Below are positions 45,529 through 52,964 of a stretch of DNA of 64,000 nucleotides, piece by piece; positions within the stretch are counted from its first letter, which is position 1, and the number at the start of each line of letters is the position of its first letter. Below the pieces are notes generated by a model. That model ran no database searches. It was not told where the DNA came from and saw only the letters and a program-made list of their open reading frames with translations. Both the position numbers and the translations under genes were made by a program. The stretch covers positions 1,320,501 through 1,384,500 of the forward strand of contig NC_012034.1 of NCBI RefSeq assembly GCF_000022325.1, read 5' to 3'. The DNA comes from Caldicellulosiruptor bescii DSM 6725. Lineage in GTDB: Bacteria > Bacillota > Thermoanaerobacteria > Caldicellulosiruptorales > Caldicellulosiruptoraceae.

Positions 45529-47151
45529 TTGAAGATAACTTTCATAGGTGGAGCTCAAAGTGTGACAGGTTCATGCTACCTTTTTGATCTTGAAGGCAAA
45601 AAATTTCTGGTAGATTGTGGTATGTTTCAAGGTGGTTTGACTGAAGAACTGCTCAACTATGAAGCATTTCCTTTTAATCCGTCAGAAATTGAATTTGTCA
45701 TTCTTTCTCACGCCCATATTGACCATAGTGGAAGAATTCCAAAACTCTACAAGGATGGCTTTAGAGGAGTAATTTATACAACAGATGCGACAATGGACCT
45801 GTGTAGTATTATGTTGCCAGACAGCGCTCATATTCAGGAGAGCGAGATAGAATGGAAGAATAGAAAAAGGAAAAGAGAAGGAAAAGAGCTACTGGTGCCG
45901 CTTTATACCTTAGAAGATGCAGAAAATGTTTTAAAACATTTCAGAGGCGTGAAATATGGGCAGAAAATTCAAATAGACAAAAATTTGAGTTTTGTTTTTA
46001 AAGATGCAGGACACATGCTTGGTTCAGCTATAGTTGAGCTTTATATAAAAGAAAATGGTAAGGAGTACAAACTTGTTTTTTCTGGTGATTTAGGGAACAG
46101 AAATGTTCCTATTTTGAAAGACCCTACAATAATAGATGATTGCGATTATCTGTTCATTGAAAGTACTTACGGCAATAGGCTTCATGTAGACGTTGAAAAC
46201 AAATCTAAAAAACTTATAAATATAATTAGTACAACTATTTCAAATGGTGGAAAGGTTATAATTCCATCTTTTGCAGTTGGGAGAACACAGGAAATATTAT
46301 ATGAGATTGCAAAAGAAATTAGCACTGATTCTGAAGAGGCTAAAATTATAAGAAATGTAGAGATTTTTGTTGACAGCCCACTTGCAACTTCTGCAACTGC
46401 CATTTACAAAAAACATATAGATTATTTTGATACAGAGGCAGCTATGTTTATAAAAAATGGTATATATCCTCTTGAGCCACCTAATTTGAGGTTTATAAAA
46501 TCTGTGGATGAGTCAAAATGGTTAAATGAGTATGACAAAAGTTGTATAATAATTTCTTCAAGTGGGATGTGTGAGGCAGGAAGAATAAAGCATCATCTTA
46601 AACATAATTTATGGAATGAGAAAAACACTGTGCTCTTTGTCGGTTATCAGGCACCAAACACGCTGGGAAGAAGGCTTTTGGATGGACAGAAGAAGGTAAA
46701 GATATTTGGTGAAGAGGTAGAAGTAAGAGCAAAGATAGAGTATATCGAGGCATATTCTGGTCATGCAGATAAAAGTGGGCTTTTTTCGTGGATTGAACAG
46801 ATGAATCAAAAACCAAAGAAGATTTTTGTGGTCCATGGCGAGAAGGAAGTTCAGCTCGAATTTGCTAAGGAGCTCCAAAACAGGTTTAACACTGATGTCA
46901 TTGTGCCTGCGCGTGGCGAGATGTATGAAATTGCACCTGAGTACGTTGCACAAAGTGAAAGGTTGTTCTCAGAACTTCCTTCATTTATCAATCTTTCAGT
47001 ACTTGCTCAGATTGAGGATATTGAATATGAACTGGATAGACTAAAAGAAGGTATAAAAAACTCTGCTATTTCTCCAGAAAGGTTATTTGCCCTCAATTCA
47101 AATTTAGAAGAGCTGAGGTACCTTCTCAGCCTTGCGTTGAACGATTACTAA
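45529..47151 (+). CDS. MBL-fold/beta-CASP ribonuclease family protein
   Basis: 540 residues from TTG 45529, with GAGGAGAG upstream. The MBL part has GGAQSVTGSCYLF, LSHAHIDHSGRIP near 61-73, FKDAGHMLGSA near 162 and FSGDLGNRN near 184. The beta-CASP insert has IPSFAVGRTQEILYE near 244, SPLATSATAIYKKH and SSSGMCEAGRIKHHL near 343. It closes with YSGHADKSGL and FVVHGEKE. This is the CPSF73-like/YsiA group of single-stranded RNases, distinct from RNase J. No KH domain is seen. Its end lies nine bases from the convergent unknown gene, with no terminator visible. Confidence 0.92.
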   Translation: MKITFIGGAQSVTGSCYLFDLEGKKFLVDCGMFQGGLTEELLNYEAFPFNPSEIEFVILSHAHIDHSGRIPKLYKDGFRGVIYTTDATMDLCSIMLPDSAHIQESEIEWKNRKRKREGKELLVPLYTLEDAENVLKHFRGVKYGQKIQIDKNLSFVFKDAGHMLGSAIVELYIKENGKEYKLVFSGDLGNRNVPILKDPTIIDDCDYLFIESTYGNRLHVDVENKSKKLINIISTTISNGGKVIIPSFAVGRTQEILYEIAKEISTDSEEAKIIRNVEIFVDSPLATSATAIYKKHIDYFDTEAAMFIKNGIYPLEPPNLRFIKSVDESKWLNEYDKSCIIISSSGMCEAGRIKHHLKHNLWNEKNTVLFVGYQAPNTLGRRLLDGQKKVKIFGEEVEVRAKIEYIEAYSGHADKSGLFSWIEQMNQKPKKIFVVHGEKEVQLEFAKELQNRFNTDVIVPARGEMYEIAPEYVAQSERLFSELPSFINLSVLAQIEDIEYELDRLKEGIKNSAISPERLFALNSNLEELRYLLSLALNDY

Positions 47152-47160
47152 AGAGAAAGT

Positions 47161-47676
47161 TTATCTTATATCAACGTTTTTAAGAGTAAACAGTTTACCT
47201 GCAAATTTAAAGTAGATATTTATTGTATGAGTATCATGTGGCAAGGGCTGAAATTTAGCGTAGAATTTTGCTTTATACAACAGAGGTTGGTCTTGAGGAA
47301 AATTTTCTATCTCAAAATAAGGAATTGGATAGTATTTTTGTTTTGTGGTTGTATCTTCAATGTAAATATATTCAAAGGCAGTCTTATTAATCTTCTTTTT
47401 TTCTAAGTTCTCTATGATAAGTGTTAAACCAAAGTAACTCTGATTTCTGGTAATCTGAGAGTATGTGATATAAAATTTTTCTTTTGTCACTTTTTCAAGA
47501 CTTACTTTTATATTCTGTACTATCACTGAATATTGTGATTCTCCATAGCGGATGGATAAATTGGAAGGCTCGTGGTACACGTATATATGTTTATCCGAAT
47601 TTTTAATGATAAATATGCTTAAGATAATATAAACTGCTAATAATGTAAAAAGTATGCGAACAAGTCTTCTTTTCAT
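47161..47676 (-). CDS. Membrane-anchored protein of unknown function
   Basis: 171 residues, not recognised. A single N-terminal helix (MKRRLVRILFTLLAVYIILS, about 5-26) anchors an extracellular domain of predicted beta strands, with alternating hydrophobic residues such as YSVIVQNIKVSLEKVT, YFGLTLIIENL and HTINIYFKFAGKLFTLKN. This pattern resembles DUF4352/telokinin-like or Ig-like secreted domains, but no family can be named with confidence. It is monocistronic, divergent from aroC and convergent with the beta-CASP gene. The coding frame looks genuine: uninterrupted, with normal amino-acid use. Confidence 0.75.
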   Translation of the reverse strand: MKRRLVRILFTLLAVYIILSIFIIKNSDKHIYVYHEPSNLSIRYGESQYSVIVQNIKVSLEKVTKEKFYITYSQITRNQSYFGLTLIIENLEKKKINKTAFEYIYIEDTTTKQKYYPIPYFEIENFPQDQPLLYKAKFYAKFQPLPHDTHTINIYFKFAGKLFTLKNVDIR

Positions 47677-47778
47677 CTTTTCTACCTACTCAAAAACGAT
47701 AATGCTTAGTATATTATCATTATATTTAAGAAGGGTAATTTGTTTGATACAAAAAACAAAAGAAACTGAGGTGAAACA

Positions 47779-48930
47779 ATGAGATTTTTAGATGCTGGTG
47801 AAACACATGGAAAAGCTTTGATAGCCATAATAGAAGGATTTCCTGCACATGTAAAAATAGATATAGAAAATATAAACCATCTTTTACAACTACGTCAAAG
47901 GGGTTATGGAAGAGGGAAGCGAATGGAAATAGAAAAGGACAGAGTAAAAATTTTATCAGGAGTCAGAAACTCTTTTACCACAGGAGCCCCTATTACATTG
48001 ATGATTGAAAATAGGGATTACGAAAACTGGAGAAGTTTTATGGATGCAACGCAGTGTGATGTAGATACCAAAAAAGTGACAGTTCCACGGCCTGGTCATG
48101 CAGATTTGGCTGGTTGTTTAAAATATGAGTTTGATGATGCAAGAAATGTATTGGAAAGAGCCAGTGCAAGAGAAACTGCTATAAGAGTAGCAGTTGGAGC
48201 TGTTTGTGAAGAACTTTTGAAAATGTTTGGCATTAAACTTTACAACCACGTTGTTGAGATTGGTAGGGTACGGCTTACAAAATCGTATTCATTTGATGAC
48301 ACAGAACTTTTTGAACAGGCTTTATCTTCTTCAGATCTGTTTTGTATTGACAAGGAAGCTGAAATGAAGATGAAAGAGGAGATTGATATAGCAAAACAAA
48401 TAGGTGATAGCGTGGGGGGGATTGCTGAGGTAATTTGCAAAAATGTTCCATATGGTATTGGTAGCCATGTTCACTGGGACAGAAAACTTGACGCCCAGAT
48501 TGCTCACTCTGTAATGAGTATTCAGTCTGTAAAAGGTGTTGAAATTGGTATGGGATTTGAAGCGGCAAGGCGGTTTGGTTCTGAAGTTCATGATGAAATT
48601 TATTATGATGATAAGAAAGGTTTTTATCGAAAGACAAACAATGCAGGTGGTATAGAAGGCGGAATTTCAAACGGCATGGATATTGTTGTTCGGGCTGCTT
48701 TCAAGCCAATTCCAACTCTATATAAGCCCCTCAAAAGTGTAGATATAAGAACATTTCAACCTGCTGAGGCAGCAGTAGAAAGGTCTGACATATGTGCTGT
48801 GCCGGCAGGAAGTATTGTCATGAGAGCGGCAATTGCGTATGTTCTGGCAAATGCTTTAATAGAAAGGTTAGGAGGAGATTCTGCTAAGACTATGTTAGAA
48901 ACTTTCAAAAGAATTTATAATAAAGGATAA
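47779..48930 (+). CDS. aroC: Chorismate synthase
   Basis: 383 residues. Makes chorismate from EPSP using reduced FMN. GETHGKALIAIIEGFPA at 7-23 is the first family signature; RGYGRGKRMEIEKDR near 38, PRPGHADLAGCLKYEFDDAR near 108 and AGGIEGGISNGMDIV near 293 are others. A lone shikimate-pathway gene with no other aro or trp gene beside it. GAGGTGA precedes the ATG. A terminator-like hairpin follows and extends into the ribosome site of the next gene. Confidence 0.97.
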   Translation: MRFLDAGETHGKALIAIIEGFPAHVKIDIENINHLLQLRQRGYGRGKRMEIEKDRVKILSGVRNSFTTGAPITLMIENRDYENWRSFMDATQCDVDTKKVTVPRPGHADLAGCLKYEFDDARNVLERASARETAIRVAVGAVCEELLKMFGIKLYNHVVEIGRVRLTKSYSFDDTELFEQALSSSDLFCIDKEAEMKMKEEIDIAKQIGDSVGGIAEVICKNVPYGIGSHVHWDRKLDAQIAHSVMSIQSVKGVEIGMGFEAARRFGSEVHDEIYYDDKKGFYRKTNNAGGIEGGISNGMDIVVRAAFKPIPTLYKPLKSVDIRTFQPAEAAVERSDICAVPAGSIVMRAAIAYVLANALIERLGGDSAKTMLETFKRIYNKG

Positions 48931-48940
48931 AAATACATAT

Positions 48941-48987
48941 ACCCTCACATCCATGGGCATACTAATTAGATGTGGGGGTGTTTATTT
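48941..48987 (+). terminator. Hairpin after aroC that also covers the next gene's ribosome site
   Basis: ACCCTCACATC (48941-48951) pairs with GATGTGGGGGT (48969-48979) over 11 bp, one G-T pair, followed by GTTTATTT (48980-48987). It looks like a terminator, but GGGGGTG in the 3' arm is also the only ribosome site for the ATG at 48991. Confidence 0.65.
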
Positions 48988-48990
48988 GTA

Positions 48991-50109
48991 ATGAAAGCAA
49001 GGGTATTTGTTCTTATATTTGCATTAATAATAACTACAGCATTTGGTAAGATATGCTATGCAAATGAAAAAAAGAATTTACCACAACTGAGCTCTAAATC
49101 TGCAATAGCTATTGAATGGGTAACAGGGAAGATTCTCTTTGAAAAAAACAAGGATTTAAAACTTCCAATGGCAAGCACAACCAAAATAATGACAGCAATC
49201 CTGGTGTTAGAAAACTGTGATGTAAATAAAGAAATTGAAATTCCGCCACAGGCTGTGGGAGTTCCAGGGTCATCTATGTACCTCGAAAAAGGAGAAAAAC
49301 TGAAAATAATAGACCTTTTATATGGACTTATGCTTTCTTCTGGGAATGATGCTGCTGTCGCCTTGGCAATAGCAACAGCTGGTGATGTAAAAAGATTCGT
49401 TAAACTTATGAACAAGAAAGCAAAAGATCTTGGCCTTTCAAATACTGTATTTTCATCTCCACATGGCTTGGAACAAGGTCAGCATTATACAACAGCTCAC
49501 GACCTTGCAAAACTTACCGCATACGCTATGAGAAATCCAATATTTCGACAGATAGTAAAAACCAAAGATATAGAAGTACCATGGACTACAAGACCTTACA
49601 ATAGAATTCTAAGAAACAAAAACAAGATGTTAAGATTATATCCTGGTGCTGATGGTGTAAAAACTGGATTTACAAAAAAGGCGGGTAGGTGTCTTGTCAC
49701 TTCTGTTTGCAGAGATGATTTTAGAGTCATATGTGTGGTTTTGAATGCTCCGGATATGTGGAATGATACGCAAAAGATTCTCAACTATTGTTATAACAAC
49801 TTTAAAGTGGTAAAACTACTACCTGATGAAATGGGTTATGTAAAAGTTAAAAACGGAAAAAGTGATTGGGTAAAAGTTGGAACAACATATAAATGTTATT
49901 GGGTAGTGGAATCAAGTTGTTTGCCAAAATTAGATGTAATTTTGCAGGTAGCAGAAGCGCCTATTGAAAAAAACAAGGTGATTGGTAGGTTGAATGTGTA
50001 TCTTAAAAATGAAAAACAGAGCCTCCCACTTGTTGCATTACAAGAATGTCCAAGAAAGTCTTTATGGGACAGAATAAAAGAAAAATTATTTGAAAATAGA
50101 ATTAAATAA
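48991..50109 (+). CDS. D-alanyl-D-alanine carboxypeptidase (peptidase S11)
   Basis: 372 residues from ATG 48991 (MKARVFVLIFALII...); the in-frame ATG at 48970 lies within the hairpin. Signal peptide to about 24. SxxK is ASTTK with Ser62 and Lys65; LSSGNDAAV is the SxN equivalent and DGVKTGFTKKAGRC the KTG. A PBP5_C-type beta domain follows (about 285-355), and a basic end serves as amphipathic anchor. Penicillin-sensitive wall-trimming enzyme, a paralogue of 24952-26307 without its C-terminal helix. Ends in a strong terminator. Confidence 0.93.
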   Translation: MKARVFVLIFALIITTAFGKICYANEKKNLPQLSSKSAIAIEWVTGKILFEKNKDLKLPMASTTKIMTAILVLENCDVNKEIEIPPQAVGVPGSSMYLEKGEKLKIIDLLYGLMLSSGNDAAVALAIATAGDVKRFVKLMNKKAKDLGLSNTVFSSPHGLEQGQHYTTAHDLAKLTAYAMRNPIFRQIVKTKDIEVPWTTRPYNRILRNKNKMLRLYPGADGVKTGFTKKAGRCLVTSVCRDDFRVICVVLNAPDMWNDTQKILNYCYNNFKVVKLLPDEMGYVKVKNGKSDWVKVGTTYKCYWVVESSCLPKLDVILQVAEAPIEKNKVIGRLNVYLKNEKQSLPLVALQECPRKSLWDRIKEKLFENRIK

Positions 50110-50150
50110 ATTTAGCGTGGACGAAAAATCCACGCTAAATTTATTTTTTC
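50108..50150. terminator. Bidirectional terminator between carboxypeptidase and HPr-like genes
   Basis: Perfect 14-bp stem AAATTTAGCGTGGA / TCCACGCTAAATTT (50108-50121 with 50129-50142), then TATTTTTTC. It serves both converging genes. Confidence 0.88.
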
Positions 50151-50381
50151 TTATTTTTCCATAAACGGTTCAAGCTCTTTGAGCAGTTCATCGCAGTTGT
50201 CTGAATGAATTTCTACCTTAATTGGTTTGCTAAGGTCCAAACTAAATATACCCATGATAGATTTTGCGTCAACAACATACCTTCCTGATGTAAGGTCAAT
50301 ATCAAATGGGTACTTGCTAACAATGTTGACAAAGTTCTTGACAGCATCAATTGTGTTCAGCTTTACTGTTACTGTTTTCAT
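50151..50381 (-). CDS. HPr-like protein without the active-site histidine
   Basis: 76 residues with the HPr fold pattern: MKTVTVKLNTIDAV, then KYPFDIDLTSGRYVVDAKS and IMGIFSLDLSKPIKVEIHS. The regulatory serine segment KSIMG (Ser41, equal to Ser46 of HPr) is kept. The PEP-phosphorylation site normally written GIHARPA is replaced by NTIDAV, and the only His (59) is elsewhere. It therefore cannot pass phosphate in a PTS but might be a regulatory, Crh-like protein if HPr kinase acts on Ser41. The gene stands alone between a terminator and the divergent mtaB. Confidence 0.85.
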   Translation of the reverse strand: MKTVTVKLNTIDAVKNFVNIVSKYPFDIDLTSGRYVVDAKSIMGIFSLDLSKPIKVEIHSDNCDELLKELEPFMEK

Positions 50382-50523
50382 TTTAAATTCCTCCCTTCAC
50401 AACAAAAATAATACTCATTATTTATCATATCATGTTTATGAGCTTTAAATCAATTAACTCCTTACACATTTTCTATACCCTTTTTTCATAGAAAAATAAC
50501 AATTAAAGATATATTTTTAGCTC

Positions 50524-50552
50524 TTCACTAATTGGCTGCTAAATATTATAAT
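50524..50552 (+). promoter_or_regulatory. Possible promoter of the mtaB-pheST run
   Basis: TTCACT at 50524-50529, 17 bases, TATAAT at 50547-50552. The -35 match is four of six. The rest of the 202-base gap between the HPr-like gene and mtaB shows no clear structure. Confidence 0.4.
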
Positions 50553-50583
50553 ATAACTTAAATGTGGAGGTGAACAAATTAAA

Positions 50584-51888
50584 TTGAAGATTGCCTTTTA
50601 TACACTTGGATGTAAGGTCAATCAGTATGAAACCCAGGCAGTAGCTGAACTTTTTAAAGAAAGCGGGTTTGAGATTGTCGACTTTGACAGCAAAGCAGAC
50701 GTGTACGTGATAAATACCTGTACAGTTACCAACATAAGCGATAGAAAATCACGACAGGCAATAAAAAAGGCTAAAAAACTTTCTCCGCAAAGTATCGTAG
50801 TTGTAATGGGATGTTACCCGCAAGTGTATCCCCAAGAGGTTGAAAAGATAGAAGATGTAGATATCATAATTGGAACAAAAGATAGACAAAAGATTGTTGA
50901 TTATGTTAGACAATATTTGGAGGACAAAAAGAAAATTGTAGCAATAAATGAAGATTATAAAAGAGAAGCATTTGAAGAGCTTAAGATATCAGAATTTAAT
51001 GAGCGTAGCCGTGCTTTCATAAAGATAGAAGAAGGTTGTGACCAGTTTTGTTCTTATTGTATAATCCCGTATGCAAGGGGAGCAGTTAGAAGCAGAAGTT
51101 TAAAAAGTATAGAAGAAGAGGTTATAAGGCTTGTTCAGAAGGGATACAAAGAATTTGTTATTACAGGAATTAACATCTCATCTTATGGGAAGGATTTGGA
51201 TGAGAAGGTTACACTTATAGATGTTATTGAGAGGGTAAATAAGATTGAAGGTGTTAAAAGAATCAGACTGAGTTCATTAGAACCGGTTATAATGAATGGT
51301 GAATTTATAGAGAGGTTACTTAGTTTTGACAAACTGTGCCATCATTTGCATCTTTCCCTTCAAAGTGGCAGTGATAAAATATTGAAACTTATGAACAGAC
51401 ATTACACTACAGCACAGTATCAAAGTATAGTAGATAGAATAAGAGAAAAATGGGATGATGTAGCATTTACTACTGATATTATAGTGGGTTTTCCGGGCGA
51501 AACAGAAGAAGATTTTAACGCTACTTTAGATTTTGTTCAGAAAATAGGTTTTTCAAGAATTCACGTGTTCAGGTTTTCTCCAAAGAAGGGTACTAAAGCA
51601 TATGAGATGCCAAACCAAGTAGATAGCAAAGAAAAAGAAAGACGAAGCAAGATAATGAAAGAAGTGGCAGCAAGCCTTTCATATCAATTTCATAGTAAGT
51701 TTGTTGGGAAGACGTTAGAAGTTTTGATTGAACAGGATTCTGATTTTGACGGATATTATGAAGGGTATTCAGGAAATTATATCCGTACTCTAATAAGGAA
51801 AAGTCATATGATAGTACATGGGGAAATTTACAAAGTTAAGATTACACAGGCTTATAGACAATATGTTAAAGGAGAAATAATTCAATAA
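50584..51888 (+). CDS. mtaB: tRNA N6-threonylcarbamoyladenosine methylthiotransferase MtaB
   Basis: 434 residues from TTG 50584, with GGAGGTGA upstream. N-terminal UPF0004 domain with MKIAFYTLGCKVNQYETQA and VINTCTVTN (cluster-binding Cys 10, 46 and 80), then the radical SAM motif CDQFCSYCIIPYARG near 156, GFPGETEEDF near 304 and a C-terminal TRAM domain. The LGCKVNQYE form is the MtaB type (MiaB has a different opening). Adds a methylthio group to t6A37 of tRNA. Precedes pheS by 26 bases. Confidence 0.94.
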   Translation: MKIAFYTLGCKVNQYETQAVAELFKESGFEIVDFDSKADVYVINTCTVTNISDRKSRQAIKKAKKLSPQSIVVVMGCYPQVYPQEVEKIEDVDIIIGTKDRQKIVDYVRQYLEDKKKIVAINEDYKREAFEELKISEFNERSRAFIKIEEGCDQFCSYCIIPYARGAVRSRSLKSIEEEVIRLVQKGYKEFVITGINISSYGKDLDEKVTLIDVIERVNKIEGVKRIRLSSLEPVIMNGEFIERLLSFDKLCHHLHLSLQSGSDKILKLMNRHYTTAQYQSIVDRIREKWDDVAFTTDIIVGFPGETEEDFNATLDFVQKIGFSRIHVFRFSPKKGTKAYEMPNQVDSKEKERRSKIMKEVAASLSYQFHSKFVGKTLEVLIEQDSDFDGYYEGYSGNYIRTLIRKSHMIVHGEIYKVKITQAYRQYVKGEIIQ

Positions 51889-51914
51889 AAAATACAAAAA
51901 GGTGGTGTGTAGGA

Positions 51915-52937
51915 TTGAACACTGACATAGCAAATTTAAAAAACCAATGCATAGAAGAACTATCAAGAATCAAAAGTTTACAGGAACTTGAAGATTTTCA
52001 GGTCAAATATTTAGGTAAAAAAGGCATTTTGAAAAGTAAGTTAAAAGAACTATCAAAACTTGAACCAGCAATTCGTGCTCAAGTGGGAAAAGAATTAAAT
52101 AGTCTGAGAGAGTACCTTGAGGAAAGCATTGCTATCCAGCGAAAAAGGTTTTTAGAGGAAGAGAAGCAAAAGAGGATACAAAGTGAACGCATTGATGTTA
52201 CTATACCTGGCAAAAGAGTGGAAATAGGAGCCATTCATATTCTTTCTCAGGTTCAAAATGAAATAGCAGAAATCTTTTTAAATATGGGGTATGAAATTGC
52301 GGAGGGACCAGAAGTAGAGCTTGATTATTATAACTTTGAAGCACTTAATATCCCAGCTGACCATCCTGCACGAGATACACAAGATACTTTTTATATTTCT
52401 GAAGACGTACTTTTGAGAACGCATACCTCCCCTGTTCAAATCAGGGTTATGAAAAGTAAAAAGCCTCCAATTAAAATAATTTCTCCTGGAAGGGTGTACA
52501 GGTCGGACGAGGTAGATAGCACACACTCTCCTATTTTTCATCAAATAGAAGGACTATTTGTTGACAAAGGTGTTACAATGGCTGATTTAAAAGGGACACT
52601 TGAAGTGTTTGCAAAGAGATTTTTTGGTGAACAGACCAAGGTTAGGTTCAGACCACATCATTTTCCGTTTACTGAACCTTCGGCCGAGGTTGATATTTCA
52701 TGTATCTTCTGTGGTGGGAAAGGATGTAGAACATGTAAGGGTGAAGGTTGGATAGAAATACTTGGTGCAGGAATGGTTCACAGAAAGGTTCTTTTGAACT
52801 GTGGGATTGATCCAGATATATATACTGGTTTTGCATTTGGTATGGGTGTTGAAAGAATAGCACTTTTGAGATATGAGATTGAGGATATTAGGCTCTTTTA
52901 CGAAAATGATTTGAGATTTTTGAAACAATTCAGATAA
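51915..52937 (+). CDS. pheS: Phenylalanyl-tRNA synthetase alpha subunit
   Basis: 340 residues from TTG 51915. N-terminal coiled-coil (about 1-85) for tRNA binding, then the class II core: RDTQDTFYI near 155, RTHTSPVQIR near 170, GRVYRSDEVDSTHSP near 193, FRPHHFPFTEPS near 245 and GFAFGMGVERIALL near 305 (motif 3). It contains a CXXC pair (CIFCGGKGCRTCKGEG) as in many bacteria. Works as an alpha2-beta2 enzyme with PheT. No T-box leader fits in the 26-base gap. Confidence 0.97.
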   Translation: MNTDIANLKNQCIEELSRIKSLQELEDFQVKYLGKKGILKSKLKELSKLEPAIRAQVGKELNSLREYLEESIAIQRKRFLEEEKQKRIQSERIDVTIPGKRVEIGAIHILSQVQNEIAEIFLNMGYEIAEGPEVELDYYNFEALNIPADHPARDTQDTFYISEDVLLRTHTSPVQIRVMKSKKPPIKIISPGRVYRSDEVDSTHSPIFHQIEGLFVDKGVTMADLKGTLEVFAKRFFGEQTKVRFRPHHFPFTEPSAEVDISCIFCGGKGCRTCKGEGWIEILGAGMVHRKVLLNCGIDPDIYTGFAFGMGVERIALLRYEIEDIRLFYENDLRFLKQFR

Positions 52938-52964
52938 AACTTTATACAGAAGGAGTGAAGAATA

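Noticed and set aside
47699..47722. Inverted repeat GATAAT...ATTATC between the unknown gene and aroC
   Set aside because: Six-base AT-rich arms are expected by chance in this composition, and no promoter fits around it.
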